DNA of 64,000 nt, from positions 178,065-242,064 of the IMG/VR virus record IMGVR_UViG_3300032116_014939, one strand, 5' to 3'. The translations under genes and the position numbers were made by a program. The stretch is from a virus. Positions 17,421 through 26,418 of this stretch are shown here, piece after piece (positions within the stretch are counted from its first letter, which is position 1; each line of letters starts with the position of its first letter). The notes below the pieces were generated by a model. The model was not told the DNA's origin. It saw only the letters and a list, made by a program, of their open reading frames with translations, and did not search any database.

Positions 17421-19268
17421 TCAATCCTTTAATAGTTTATCCAATTGATTTCCAATTTCACCCAATGATTCTTGAACTCTACCTAAATCAATCAGTTCAT
17501 CTTCATTTAACATTCCACTATTTTCTAATAAAATATTAAGTCCTGAATTACGTTTTTCTATGTTTTCAGGAACTGTACCCGCACCTTCTGCCGGTGGTGG
17601 GGCAGGACTTTCAGATGGTGGTGCAGCACTTTCGGAACCACCTCCAAATCCTTCCATTCCTCCTAATCCTGATTCAGGTGGTGCTCCCCCACCTTCTGAT
17701 GGGGCACCTGCTGGTTCACCCTCTTTTTTACCATATAATTTATCTAAATTATCAAATAAACCTGTATGAGTAATAACTTCAGCAGTTTTCTTAAGTTCTT
17801 CACCAACGGCTCTTTCAATACGTTGTTGTTGTAAGTCAAGTTTAATTTCTTCATCAGAAAACCCAAGAATGTGTTTCTTAGCCCATGACATAGACACTGG
17901 TGCAATTCCACTACCAGGGTCAGCAACTAAATCCTTATATAATAAAATCTTTTCTTTCCATACATCAATTTTCATCAAATCTGCCTGAGTTGACGGATTT
18001 GTTAAACTAAGTTGGAAATTTGATATTTCATCTTCAAAACCTAAAATGAATAAATGTATAATAGCAATTTTATTCAATTCAGAAATCATATTTTTTTGAA
18101 TTCTGTTAATAGTTCTTGCAAAACGAATATCTTGTAGTGATAAATTTTTACCGTCACCAACAGTTTCTTCAAAACCTAAAAACGCTTTAGGTACTCTTAA
18201 AGCTGTTAATAATTTCTTTTGGATATATTCGATATCCGCAATTTCAGATAGGTTCTGTGCCCCCGCTAATGTCTCAATAGGACTTGCCTGTGCGGTATCT
18301 CTAACAGGAACGAAATAATCTTGGTCAACCGCCATCTGATTAAATCTCATATCTACATTACCCGATTTTGGGTCAACAGTTTGACTTCTCTTAAATTTAT
18401 TCGCAAATCTTTGGATATATGGTTCAACATCCGCATCATCCATATTTCCAACAAACACTTTAAATACACGTCTTTCAGGAGCTCTTGATGTTCTGTAAAT
18501 TAACATCGCATCTTCTGATAACAATAATTGTTTCCAAATACGACGAGCTTTTTCTAACATAGATGTACCATAAGGTAATCTTCTATCATCACCTAATAAT
18601 CTGAAGTGAGCAATTTCCCAAGTATTAAATTCTAAATCTTTCTGTTTCCATTTAAACTTTAAATGTTTTTTTTCAGGATTAGTAGTTGAATCAGTTGAAT
18701 GTGAACCCATACCCGCTTCCAATCGTTCAATTTCAATAATTGGTAACTGCATACATCCTACAACACCTTTTTCAGGGTCTAATTTTATATAAACAAAGTT
18801 ATCACCATACTTACATGTGTTTCTTGTCCACATGGGTAAGTTAGTGTTAATATCTAAAGCGTTATTAAACAAATCCCCAAGAATTGATTTAATTCTTGAC
18901 GATTCAGAATAAATTTGTAACATGTAACCATCTTGATTGATGGTGGTAGATTCCTCAGCGTAAATGTCTAAAGCAGCACCAATTTCAGGTGTAAACTCCA
19001 TTGACTCATAGTCATAAAAAGATGCTAAACGGGTTGGTTCGTAATAAACTGCTTGAGTATATAGATTATTTTCAATTCGACCCCATTGGTTCGCCAAATA
19101 ATATGTTTGTTGAGCTTGAAGTTTCTCTCTTTCGTATTCGGCCTTTGAGGTTGTTTTTAATAACTCGCTTTTATCATATTTGTATGTAGGGTAATCCTGA
19201 CCTAATAATGAATTAGGGCCAAAGGTCTGTGATAACCTTTGCCATACCGTTAGTTTATTTTCACTCAT
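17421..19268 (-). CDS. Portal vertex protein (T4 gp20-like)
   Basis: A 615-residue protein with the gp20 pattern. It has 'FTPEIGAALDIYAEESTT' near residue 90, 'LPMWTRNTCKYGDNFVYIK' around 145-165, 'HFRLLGDDRRLPYGTSMLEK' near 220, and 'ERRVFKVFVGNM' with 'LRVPKAFLGFEE' later. The C-terminal ~100 residues are Pro/Gly/Ala/Ser-rich and low in complexity before a final helix. The portal forms the dodecameric DNA entry ring and terminase dock. The gene order portal - small ORF - terminase is typical of a packaging module. Confidence 0.88.
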   Translation of the reverse strand: MSENKLTVWQRLSQTFGPNSLLGQDYPTYKYDKSELLKTTSKAEYEREKLQAQQTYYLANQWGRIENNLYTQAVYYEPTRLASFYDYESMEFTPEIGAALDIYAEESTTINQDGYMLQIYSESSRIKSILGDLFNNALDINTNLPMWTRNTCKYGDNFVYIKLDPEKGVVGCMQLPIIEIERLEAGMGSHSTDSTTNPEKKHLKFKWKQKDLEFNTWEIAHFRLLGDDRRLPYGTSMLEKARRIWKQLLLSEDAMLIYRTSRAPERRVFKVFVGNMDDADVEPYIQRFANKFKRSQTVDPKSGNVDMRFNQMAVDQDYFVPVRDTAQASPIETLAGAQNLSEIADIEYIQKKLLTALRVPKAFLGFEETVGDGKNLSLQDIRFARTINRIQKNMISELNKIAIIHLFILGFEDEISNFQLSLTNPSTQADLMKIDVWKEKILLYKDLVADPGSGIAPVSMSWAKKHILGFSDEEIKLDLQQQRIERAVGEELKKTAEVITHTGLFDNLDKLYGKKEGEPAGAPSEGGGAPPESGLGGMEGFGGGSESAAPPSESPAPPPAEGAGTVPENIEKRNSGLNILLENSGMLNEDELIDLGRVQESLGEIGNQLDKLLKD

Positions 19269-19305
19269 ATCTAAAGTATAATTTGTTTAAACAACACTAT
19301 AAATG

Positions 19306-19425
19306 TTATTTACTAGGTTTTTTATCACTTACAGGTAATTTTACAGTTTGTACCCCTTGTCCGGATACTTTACTTCTTGTACCTGCGTTATATGTTCCTG
19401 ATTTTTGTCTTTTTATATATCCCAT
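19306..19425 (-). CDS. Small basic protein between terminase and portal, 39 aa
   Basis: The complement encodes 'MGYIKRQKSGTYNAGTRSKV' and 19 more residues, ending at TAA. A GGAGGAAGGAGAT stretch about 10 nt upstream is one of very few Shine-Dalgarno-like sequences in the window and supports translation. Basic, with no recognised family; possibly a packaging accessory. Confidence 0.5.
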   Translation of the reverse strand: MGYIKRQKSGTYNAGTRSKVSGQGVQTVKLPVSDKKPSK

Positions 19426-19429
19426 AATT

Positions 19430-21175
19430 TTATCTCCTTCCTCCGAATAACCATAAATAGTTTTCATAATCACTTTTTGTGGCTTCTCGTTTAAAGTTTT
19501 CTTGATGTTGAGGGACTACCGGGTCCATGAATTGTTTTCGATTATATTCATTTGTATTAACAGTCCATGAATTAATCATTGCCTTTGTTTGATTTGTTAC
19601 CTTATTAAGTGACGTAAATGATGATTCACCAACATAAAGAGCCATAGCTACTGACATAATTAAATCATCGTGTTGTCCTTTTTGGTGGTCAGGTCTTCCA
19701 TTTATATAAATAAATGTGTTCATTTCATTTAACAATCTACTTGAATTTATTTTAAAACCATGTCTTAAATATTCTTCAAAGGTTGCAATAATTTGAACTC
19801 TCTTAGCATTAAAGTTAATTCCTGGTATTTTTTCAGTAGCCTTTGGGTCATATTTCCATTTATTTGAGATATCTACACCGTCAACGTACATATTCTTATA
19901 CCCTAACTCTCTAAGTCTTAAGGACGTTGTAACACCCATACCACCTGTAATATCTATTACAATAAATGCGTTATACATATTACCCCATTTAAAACATATT
20001 TCCGCTAATGTGTCAGGAGGAAGTTTTCCAACATACTCAGCAACTTGTTCTCTTGTATCAAAATCAATGATTTGGAATGTTGAGAAGTCCTCACTATCCC
20101 CACGAGATACGTCAACACCCATAATGTATTTTTTACCCATTTCAGGTTCTTTCCAAATCCAAAGTCCACCACCCATCATCTTTGTGGATGGTTCTTTAAC
20201 CATATTAATTCTTAAATTTTCCAATAAATCCGAATCAAATACGTTATCCCCCGAACCAAGAAATGCACATTCTAATTCCTGACTAACTTTACGTTTGTCA
20301 TATTTAAGTTTTTTAACCATTGATTCATACCAAGAAGAACTTGGTTTATATCCCTGAGCAATCAATTGTCTTATTTCATCAAAGTTTTTTTCTTTATTGT
20401 TATAGTCAATAATTTCAACAGTTTGATATTCATTACGATTTAAATAATAATGAATAATATCTTTTACATTTATTAATGATAAATCTTTAGCATATCTTGG
20501 GTCTTTCCACCAAACCATTTCGGAAACTTTAAATTCATTCATTCCCTTTAACGCTTGGTCATATATACCATAATAAATTGGGTCATATCCATTTGGTGTT
20601 GATACAACTATAACCTTACCACCTGTGGATAAGGATGCCATACAAGCCGCCCAAAAATCATCATCGGCATCAATATACGCCGCCTCGTCAAATATCAAGA
20701 TTGTTGGTGTATAACCACGAAGAGCATCTTTAGATGTCGCAACTGCTTTAACTTCACATCCATTTGTTAATTTAAAATGTCTTTGTGAGTTTTTTTCAGC
20801 AGAAAAACCAACACCTACCCAACTAGGCCATTGTTCAGTAAATCCTCTAATTTTATTTGCAACCTCAACTGCTGTATCTAATTTGTTAGCAATAACCAAT
20901 ATTTTTTCAGGGCTATTCTTTTTAGCAAAAACAAGTTTTTTTGATGACCAAGCGGCTGTCACAGTTGATACACCTGCCTGTCGATACTTTAATGCAATAT
21001 TTTCGTTATAGTTTTCATAATCTTCAACCAAACTAACTTGGTCAGGAAATAATTCTAATGGGACATACTTTTGAACAGTGTTGTCATATGTCTGTAAATA
21101 AGTTTTAAGGGCGTATGGTGTTGATTTCATACACTTGGCATACTCCATTAAAACTGCTTCTCTTGATAAACTCAT
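19430..21175 (-). CDS. Terminase large subunit (gp17-like packaging ATPase/nuclease)
   Basis: In this 581-residue protein the ATPase domain shows an adenine-binding 'LFPDQ', the Walker A-like 'YRQAGVST' (about residues 64-71) in which the usual Lys is Val, and Walker B with catalytic Glu in 'TILIFDEAAY'. It also has a coupling motif 'VVSTPNG'. The nuclease domain has 'GVDVSRGDSEDFSTF', 'IVIDITGG' and the final acidic 'HDDLIMSVAMA', matching the RNase H-like triad. It pumps DNA through the portal and cuts concatemers. The non-Lys P-loop is seen in other large terminases. A TATTTAT motif lies 5 nt before the ATG. Confidence 0.9.
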   Translation of the reverse strand: MSLSREAVLMEYAKCMKSTPYALKTYLQTYDNTVQKYVPLELFPDQVSLVEDYENYNENIALKYRQAGVSTVTAAWSSKKLVFAKKNSPEKILVIANKLDTAVEVANKIRGFTEQWPSWVGVGFSAEKNSQRHFKLTNGCEVKAVATSKDALRGYTPTILIFDEAAYIDADDDFWAACMASLSTGGKVIVVSTPNGYDPIYYGIYDQALKGMNEFKVSEMVWWKDPRYAKDLSLINVKDIIHYYLNRNEYQTVEIIDYNNKEKNFDEIRQLIAQGYKPSSSWYESMVKKLKYDKRKVSQELECAFLGSGDNVFDSDLLENLRINMVKEPSTKMMGGGLWIWKEPEMGKKYIMGVDVSRGDSEDFSTFQIIDFDTREQVAEYVGKLPPDTLAEICFKWGNMYNAFIVIDITGGMGVTTSLRLRELGYKNMYVDGVDISNKWKYDPKATEKIPGINFNAKRVQIIATFEEYLRHGFKINSSRLLNEMNTFIYINGRPDHQKGQHDDLIMSVAMALYVGESSFTSLNKVTNQTKAMINSWTVNTNEYNRKQFMDPVVPQHQENFKREATKSDYENYLWLFGGRR

Positions 21176-21180
21176 ATACT

Positions 21181-21187
21181 ATAAATA
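21181..21187 (-). promoter_or_regulatory. TATTTAT late-type promoter motif
   Basis: Complement of ATAAATA, 5 nt before the terminase ATG; the same ATATTTATAGTATATG string recurs before the gene at 49326. Confidence 0.55.
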
Positions 21188-21206
21188 TAAAATTTATCTT
21201 AAAATA

Positions 21207-21233
21207 GAAAACCCTTCATCTCTGAAGGGTTTT
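21207..21233. terminator. Intrinsic terminator
   Basis: The stem AAAACCCTTCA / TGAAGGGTTTT lies between the terminase promoter and the gene ending at 21241. Confidence 0.7.
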
Positions 21234-21240
21234 AAAGTTT

Positions 21241-22536
21241 TTAGTTGATGCCTAATCCTTTTAAGAAATCATCAAAATCCTCATCATCATCGTCGTCATC
21301 ATCCTCATATTTCTTCATAGTATCTTCATATTCTTCTTCTTTAAGTTCAGCAATGATTTCATCAACCATATCTTTTACCATTTTCTTTCCTTTTGGTGAA
21401 CCTGATAAAATTTCACGAGCCATTGCAAAGAATTCGTTTGGGGTAAGTTCGGCAAACTTAACAAGGAAATATTGTTGTAAGTTTCTCTTATCATCATCAA
21501 ACAATTCATCAGGATAAGCTTCACGAAACTTTTGCCAAATAACCGGCCCTAATCTCATATCCCAAATTTCACCAACAACAGTATCTTGTGATTTAATAAC
21601 CGCTTCTTGTCTTGTCTTATCTTTCGGTAATCCGTATGTTCCTGCAATTTCCATAACACCTTTAGCAAGTTCATGAATAAGGATTGGTAAATTAACACCA
21701 CGAGCCTTTACTGTCGGTGGGTCAGTCTTAGCGTCTAACTCAGACATACCATATGTCGATTCTCCACCACCTGCCATACCTTGAACCATTGAGTCAGGCA
21801 TTAACCAATAAAGTGAATCAGCAAATGACATAAAGACACCATACATATTCAATAATCTTGGGTTAATAGCATTTAACTCTCTATTTAATAATTCAAACAT
21901 ATAAGAAGATTGTTTAGCCGCTCCTTGAATAAGGGAGTTTATAAACCTTCTTTTAGCCTTTTCTAAATCAAATTTTTCAAATGAATCCATGAAATCCTCA
22001 AGTTGTTCTTGTTCTTCTTCAGAACCAAACATGTTTTCAATTTCTTCTTCACTTGGTTCTTCACCTTTAGCAGATAACTTACTTGAATCAATGTCATTTG
22101 GTTTAACCAACTGAACATCATACTGTAATGCTCCTTCAGGAATACCAAATTCCTTTTGAACAACCTCAATTGCTAATTCTTCCAAGTATTCTTTGTTTTC
22201 AGATTCAATCTGAGCGATTTCTTGCATAGCGTTCATCACCATCATTTGAAGTCTCATCATTGAATTCTGCGAAGTCACATCTTCAATACCTGTATATCTT
22301 TTTAATCTGTTAATAACCTCTTTAAATCTTTGAGACGCAATAAGTTGTTCAAAGTTAGATGGTTTATCCGGACTTTCAGGTGTTATTTCAGGAAATGCTT
22401 TACTACCTGAATGAGGTGTTTCACCTTTCTCAAATTTAGATTGAATATCAGGTGCCATTCTTTCAGGGCCTTCATATCCGATAGGTGCCTCATTAAGTCG
22501 ACTAACCAATCTTTTTACTAATTTTTCTTTTTTCAT
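21241..22536 (-). CDS. Tagged virion-associated protein, 431 aa
   Basis: Starting at ATG 22536 the protein reads 'MKKEKLVKRLVSRLNEAPIG'. An L-N-E/A site at the end of a basic helix matches the window's tag-and-cut pattern. A GTG at 22545 is an alternative start that would overlap the upstream gene. The body is acidic and helical, with 'LPILIHELAKGVMEI' (not a complete HExxH) and a terminal poly-Asp stretch. It lies in the head module, so a packaged or capsid-associated role is inferred. Family not recognised. Confidence 0.65.
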   Translation of the reverse strand: MKKEKLVKRLVSRLNEAPIGYEGPERMAPDIQSKFEKGETPHSGSKAFPEITPESPDKPSNFEQLIASQRFKEVINRLKRYTGIEDVTSQNSMMRLQMMVMNAMQEIAQIESENKEYLEELAIEVVQKEFGIPEGALQYDVQLVKPNDIDSSKLSAKGEEPSEEEIENMFGSEEEQEQLEDFMDSFEKFDLEKAKRRFINSLIQGAAKQSSYMFELLNRELNAINPRLLNMYGVFMSFADSLYWLMPDSMVQGMAGGGESTYGMSELDAKTDPPTVKARGVNLPILIHELAKGVMEIAGTYGLPKDKTRQEAVIKSQDTVVGEIWDMRLGPVIWQKFREAYPDELFDDDKRNLQQYFLVKFAELTPNEFFAMAREILSGSPKGKKMVKDMVDEIIAELKEEEYEDTMKKYEDDDDDDDEDFDDFLKGLGIN

Positions 22537-22537
22537 C

Positions 22538-23437
22538 TTACTCACCTTTTAATTTAATATTCATTTTACCAAAACTCAAATAAGATGGTAATTCACCTTT
22601 TGGTCTTGGTTCAGTGTCTGGTGCTGGTTTGAAAGGATTTTTTCTAGTCGGAGTAGTTGTCTTTTCCTTTTCCTTAGTTCTTTCTTTTTCTTTTGTACCA
22701 GAACCTTTTGGTCTTGGTTCAGTGTCTGGTGCTGGTTTGAAAGGGTTTTTTCTCGTAGGAGTTGTTGTTTTTTCTTTTTCTTTTGTTCTTTCTTTTTCTT
22801 TTGTTTGTGATTCCAAAATACTTCTGATTAAATCTTTTTTTGTCATAGATGGTCTTAAATTTTCTTCAATGATTTCTCTCATTTTTCGTTCCAAAATAAC
22901 TTCATATGGATTTTTACCTTCTTTTAATGACTTTTTGACATCAAGAACACATCTTTCAAATTTCTTATCTTCACCTTTAGTGTAATCGTCTTTCTTTTTA
23001 CCTTCTAAACCCAATGATGATGTACAGATAGCCCAAGGATTTTTTTCAACTTTCTTTTTTGTTTTTTTCTTACCCTCAGTCATTTCACCTTCAGCTGTTG
23101 ATATTTTTAAAACTCCGTTTTCCACTTTAGCGGTTGATGGTTTGTTAGGGTCATTTGATTTTGGAATTACCGCCCCTTTATTTTGAATATCCGATAAAGG
23201 TATATTTGTTGTTGTTGTTATATCTTTAGTTTGGGTAATTGCTTCTTTAGTTTCAGATTTTTTACCACTCGAAAACATATTCCCAATAGGTTTATTCATT
23301 TTACCATAACCAATAAATCCATGGGCATTAACCATAGATTCATATAAGGTATTAATTTGTTTTGGAGATTGTTTACTTAAATTTTCTTTAGTAAAACCTA
23401 TCTCAACTAATTTTTGAATTTGTTTTTTTATTTCCAT
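22538..23437 (-). CDS. Repeat-containing basic protein, 299 aa
   Basis: Starting at ATG 23437 (the open frame extends to a TTG at 23464). The middle has 'KNPWAICTSSLGLEGKKKDD' followed by 'FERCVLDVKKSLKEGK', a Cys-paired motif I know from small proteins of many phages. The C-terminus has two copies of a 36-residue Lys/Thr/Pro-rich unit ('TKEKEKTTTPTRKNPFKPAP'). It overlaps the upstream gene and abuts the downstream one, indicating one operon. Probably virion-associated and flexible; activity unknown. Confidence 0.6.
   Translation of the reverse strand: MEIKKQIQKLVEIGFTKENLSKQSPKQINTLYESMVNAHGFIGYGKMNKPIGNMFSSGKKSETKEAITQTKDITTTTNIPLSDIQNKGAVIPKSNDPNKPSTAKVENGVLKISTAEGEMTEGKKKTKKKVEKNPWAICTSSLGLEGKKKDDYTKGEDKKFERCVLDVKKSLKEGKNPYEVILERKMREIIEENLRPSMTKKDLIRSILESQTKEKERTKEKEKTTTPTRKNPFKPAPDTEPRPKGSGTKEKERTKEKEKTTTPTRKNPFKPAPDTEPRPKGELPSYLSFGKMNIKLKGE
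22596..22811 (-). repeat. Tandem 108-bp coding repeat (2 copies)
   Basis: The sequence starting CCTTTTGGTCTTGG recurs at 22596 and 22704, a 108-bp period (36 codons), with scattered silent and near-silent differences. The second unit's end is approximate. Confidence 0.75.
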
Positions 23438-23822
23438 CTTCTTCAAACTCTTTATAAAATTCAAGGATTATATCCTTTTCATATAATTTATCTTTAACTT
23501 GTTGTTCAGTCATTCCAAAGTGAAAAACTAATCTTTCATCTTTATCACTATCTTTTTCCCAAGCTAAAGCTACCACATTATCTAACGCATCTTTCATACA
23601 AAAAAAATCGGAGTTTTGAATGAGCTCCATATCTATTCCGTCTCTATTCAATACTCCTACTTTTTTAATTTCTTCAGTATCAGGTGGTGTTGGGTTTCCG
23701 TTAGCTGGAACTGTGTCCCAATCATCACCAAATACTTCAGTTGTTTGTGAGAAAATAAACTCATAAGTTTTATTTCCTCTATAATTTGCCCCTAATCCGT
23801 TAACAAAAACTAAATAACTCAT
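23403..23822 (-). CDS. Hypothetical structural-operon protein, 139 aa
   Basis: 'MSYLVFVNGLGANYRGNKTY' and 'FIFSQTTEVFGDDWDTVPAN' suggest a compact beta-rich fold. It overlaps both neighbours (35 bp downstream, 4 bp upstream), a strong sign of translational coupling with the head operon. I do not know the family. Confidence 0.65.
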   Translation of the reverse strand: MSYLVFVNGLGANYRGNKTYEFIFSQTTEVFGDDWDTVPANGNPTPPDTEEIKKVGVLNRDGIDMELIQNSDFFCMKDALDNVVALAWEKDSDKDERLVFHFGMTEQQVKDKLYEKDIILEFYKEFEEDGNKKTNSKIS

Positions 23823-25075
23823 AGGATATTACCTTTTGGAGATACCTTAAGTTGTTTGTTTTTATTTTCAAATACTAAATTACCTTTATTAGTTTTACCT
23901 ACAAAAGTTACAAACGGGAAATTGTTAACAATCTTTTTTGATATTTCAGCTTGAGCTTCAGTTAAAGATAATCTTTCAATTTCTTTATTATACTTAATCT
24001 TTCTTGATTCTGAAATAACTTTTTGTTCTTTTTTCTTTTCTGTAATAAATTTCTTTTCATTTTCATTAATTACAACATAACCTTTAAGAACTTTTTCAAT
24101 TGTAGATTCTTTAAAAATACTTTTAAGAGCGGATTCTACATAACTTTCTTCGTTGAATTCCCCTTCGTCCATCCAACCTTCATCCATTTCACCTTCAGGT
24201 TCTGCAATTGGTTCTTCCTCAGAAGACATTTCAGGTTCTTCACTTGACATTTCATCTTCAGATGAACCCATATCTTCCATTCCGTAGTCAGATTCTTCTT
24301 CACCTTCAAATCTTGTTAAGATTTCTTCTTTATCATCTTCATCTAATGATGATAAATCTAAAGAAGATAATATTGAATTAATAACATATTTTACATCTTT
24401 ACTTGATAACTCTTCCTCACCTGAATAATCTCTAATTTTTTGAGCTAACTTTCCTGTTAACTTTTGGATAGATTTAAATGTAACTGGTTCACCTTCTCCA
24501 CCTTCTGATGGTAATTCATCCATATCTGATGGTTCTTCCATACCCATTTCATCTCCTTCAGGAGCAATTGGTAAATCGTCACCCATATCAGTACCCATAT
24601 CAGAATCCATAGATGGTTCTGCAGGTGCTGGAGTTTCCTCAGGTGCCGGTGGAGGTAAATCTGAAGGTTCTTCAGCTGGAGCTTCCATTTCAGGCTTTGG
24701 TGTTTTTAACATGTATTTCTTATCTTCAGTGAATAAAGAAATTCCTTCACTAATACCGTTAACTCTATTAATTTCACCAGCCATTAAATTTAATTTTCTC
24801 ATAGCCGCCGAGTATGAAGAAAAGTGTTTTCTATTCTTCATGTGGTCAATATAATCTGAAACAGATTCACTGATTTGTTTTTTGATAATATAACCTAATC
24901 TTTCTTTTACAATTTCATAGGTGTTACCATCAGCTAATGTTACTCTGTAATCAACTGAAGATGTTTCATTAATTGAATTTGGAATATTCTCGTTATAACG
25001 AGCGATTTCCATAATTCTTTGGATTTTATCCATACCTTGTAGTTTTTCACTACCAATTGGTTTTAGTTTGCTCAT
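23819..25075 (-). CDS. Acidic Pro/Glu-rich virion-operon protein, 418 aa
   Basis: Three regions are visible: a helical N-terminus with 'NENIPNSINETSSVDYRV' (an I-N-E site), a central ~170 residues of Pro/Glu/Asp/Met low complexity, and a basic C-terminal domain ending 'FENKNKQLKVSPKGNIL'. The architecture resembles scaffold-like or core proteins of other T4-like phages. It may be a second prohead core component, but this is inferred from composition and position only. Confidence 0.6.
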   Translation of the reverse strand: MSKLKPIGSEKLQGMDKIQRIMEIARYNENIPNSINETSSVDYRVTLADGNTYEIVKERLGYIIKKQISESVSDYIDHMKNRKHFSSYSAAMRKLNLMAGEINRVNGISEGISLFTEDKKYMLKTPKPEMEAPAEEPSDLPPPAPEETPAPAEPSMDSDMGTDMGDDLPIAPEGDEMGMEEPSDMDELPSEGGEGEPVTFKSIQKLTGKLAQKIRDYSGEEELSSKDVKYVINSILSSLDLSSLDEDDKEEILTRFEGEEESDYGMEDMGSSEDEMSSEEPEMSSEEEPIAEPEGEMDEGWMDEGEFNEESYVESALKSIFKESTIEKVLKGYVVINENEKKFITEKKKEQKVISESRKIKYNKEIERLSLTEAQAEISKKIVNNFPFVTFVGKTNKGNLVFENKNKQLKVSPKGNIL

Positions 25076-25081
25076 AATTTT

Positions 25082-25270
25082 TTAACTATTTAATCCGTTA
25101 AAACCGCCTATTGTTACGGCATTTAATTGTACTACAGTATCTCCTGAAATTGTTCCACCTCCATATGTTGGGTGTGGTTGTAACGTTGATGTACAACTAT
25201 TACATGCGGTTCCACCTGTAGTGTTGTTAATAACTACATATGTATATGTTCCTGAAGAATACTGCGCCAT
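25082..25270 (-). CDS. Small Gly/Thr-rich protein, 62 aa
   Basis: A beta-like sequence with a C-N-S-C motif ('GGTACNSCTST') and no charged residues. It looks like a small decoration or fibre-type protein. It has a TATTTAT motif 17 nt upstream and ends 6 nt before the next gene. Unknown family. Confidence 0.6.
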   Translation of the reverse strand: MAQYSSGTYTYVVINNTTGGTACNSCTSTLQPHPTYGGGTISGDTVVQLNAVTIGGFNGLNS

Positions 25271-25287
25271 AATATTATTTTTTCTTT

Positions 25288-25294
25288 ATAAATA
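25288..25294 (-). promoter_or_regulatory. TATTTAT late-type promoter motif
   Basis: Complement of ATAAATA, 17 nt before the ATG at 25270. Confidence 0.5.
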
Positions 25295-25303
25295 TAAGGA
25301 AAA

Positions 25304-26065
25304 TTAAGATTTTTTTAGATTAAGTAAAAAATCTATCTTTTGTTCCATCAGTGATAATTCTTTATCGACCAATTTATTCTCTAAATTAAATAGTTTTTCC
25401 AAATAATCACTTCTTCTTAAGTACTTAAAGACCAAATTTTCATATGAATATTCACCATCTTTTTTAAGACCTGAACTTCTATATTTTTTAAGTTTTTCTT
25501 TAAATTTTTTAATATATTCTCTTGCTTCATCGATATCTTTCTCCGATGCGTTATCAACCACAGTATCAATCTGTGTTTTCCAGTGATTAATTTTCGACTT
25601 TAATAATTTAGTATCAATACTAACTTCCTCTTTTTCAGGTTTAACCAACCACTCATCATATAACACAGAATAAACACCTGAACTAAAATGTGACTCACTT
25701 TCATTCTGAACATAAAGTTCAACTTCATATCCAAAAATTTTAATATCGTGATTGGTATTAAAAATTGTTTTTTTCACTTTAAACAACTCTTCATATAGTG
25801 GAAGTTCTGTATCTGAAAATTGAATAAAATCAGAAACAACGTGAAGGTCGATATCAGAATACTCTGACCAATTATAATTTGCTAATGAACCTGTAAAAAT
25901 TACATCTTCAACTAAAATAGGTACTCCGATAAAATCAACAAATTCATTTGCTGTGTGAAGTAATTTTTCTCTTACTTCTTTACGCAACTTCATGTTCTCA
26001 TCCCAAATTTTTGAGTTGAGTTTATCTTGAGCAAAAAAACTTTTAATGATATTATTGTCTTTCAC
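25304..26065 (-). CDS. Nucleotidyltransferase-domain protein (pol-beta superfamily)
   Basis: A 253-residue protein with the minimal nucleotidyltransferase signature 'FTGSLANYNWSEYSDIDLHV': Gly59-Ser60 and the metal-binding Asp71-x-Asp73. A helical C-terminus follows. Such enzymes transfer NMP to proteins, RNA or small molecules, and some are antitoxin or toxin partners; the substrate here is unknown. The start codon is GTG (26063-26065), supported by a TATTTAT motif 5 nt upstream, the same spacing as at many ATG starts. Confidence 0.75.
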   Translation of the reverse strand: MKDNNIIKSFFAQDKLNSKIWDENMKLRKEVREKLLHTANEFVDFIGVPILVEDVIFTGSLANYNWSEYSDIDLHVVSDFIQFSDTELPLYEELFKVKKTIFNTNHDIKIFGYEVELYVQNESESHFSSGVYSVLYDEWLVKPEKEEVSIDTKLLKSKINHWKTQIDTVVDNASEKDIDEAREYIKKFKEKLKKYRSSGLKKDGEYSYENLVFKYLRRSDYLEKLFNLENKLVDKELSLMEQKIDFLLNLKKS

Positions 26066-26070
26066 AAATA

Positions 26071-26077
26071 ATAAATA
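26071..26077 (-). promoter_or_regulatory. TATTTAT late-type promoter motif before a GTG start
   Basis: Complement of ATAAATA, 5 nt before GTG 26065, which would be at or near the transcript 5' end. Confidence 0.5.
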
Positions 26078-26085
26078 TCTGTAAA

Positions 26086-26328
26086 TTACAATCTTTTATA
26101 TTTGTAAGCCTTTGCGATGTTTTTACTAAAATAACTTCCTTGTGATTCCGCCATTCTAAAACGAGTATATACTTCGTGTGGTACATCGTCATACTCATAT
26201 TGAATACCTGTCTTAAAATCAACAATTAACTTCTTAGATTCAGTGTTATAATCAGTTTTAGTAATGTTTGATGACTCGATTTCACAAATGATGTTAGTTC
26301 CTTTGATTGTTTCTTTAAGAATTGCCAT
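26086..26328 (-). CDS. KTSC-domain protein, 80 aa
   Basis: From ATG 26328 the protein carries 'SSNITKTDYNTESKKLIVDF', then 'YEYDDVPHEVYTRFRMAES' and 'GSYFSKNIAKAYKY'. This is the KTSC-domain pattern (S-N-I, F-x-x-G-x-x-Y-x-Y-x-x-V-P, G-x-Y-F). KTSC is a small domain often found next to nucleic-acid enzymes and alone in phages; its function is not established. The longer frame to 26385 adds non-conserved residues, so the internal ATG was chosen. Confidence 0.8.
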   Translation of the reverse strand: MAILKETIKGTNIICEIESSNITKTDYNTESKKLIVDFKTGIQYEYDDVPHEVYTRFRMAESQGSYFSKNIAKAYKYKRL

Positions 26329-26337
26329 AACTTTTTT

Positions 26338-26369
26338 TTGTAAGTATAAAAAAAATTGTATTAGTTTTG
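26338..26369 (+). promoter_or_regulatory. Host-type promoter of the clp gene
   Basis: TTG (26338-26340), 21 nt, TAGTTTTG (26362-26369), matching TTG-N-TAnnTTTG; the leader to ATG 26419 is about 45 nt. Confidence 0.6.
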
Positions 26370-26418
26370 TAGTTGAATTTAACAAGAAAATAAATTAATC
26401 TTAATCAAAACAATTTTT

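Noticed and set aside
17560-17769. Pro/Ala/Gly-rich ORF on the plus strand
   Set aside because: Antisense of the Pro/Gly/Ser-rich C-terminal region of the portal gene.
21241-22536. HExxH metalloprotease in the 431-aa head-module protein
   Set aside because: The segment is I-H-E-L-A-K-G; the second His is missing, so no zinc-protease call is made.
22614-22985. Repetitive hydrophobic ORF on the plus strand
   Set aside because: Antisense of the Lys/Thr/Pro repeats of the 299-aa protein; the repeat itself is in the real gene.
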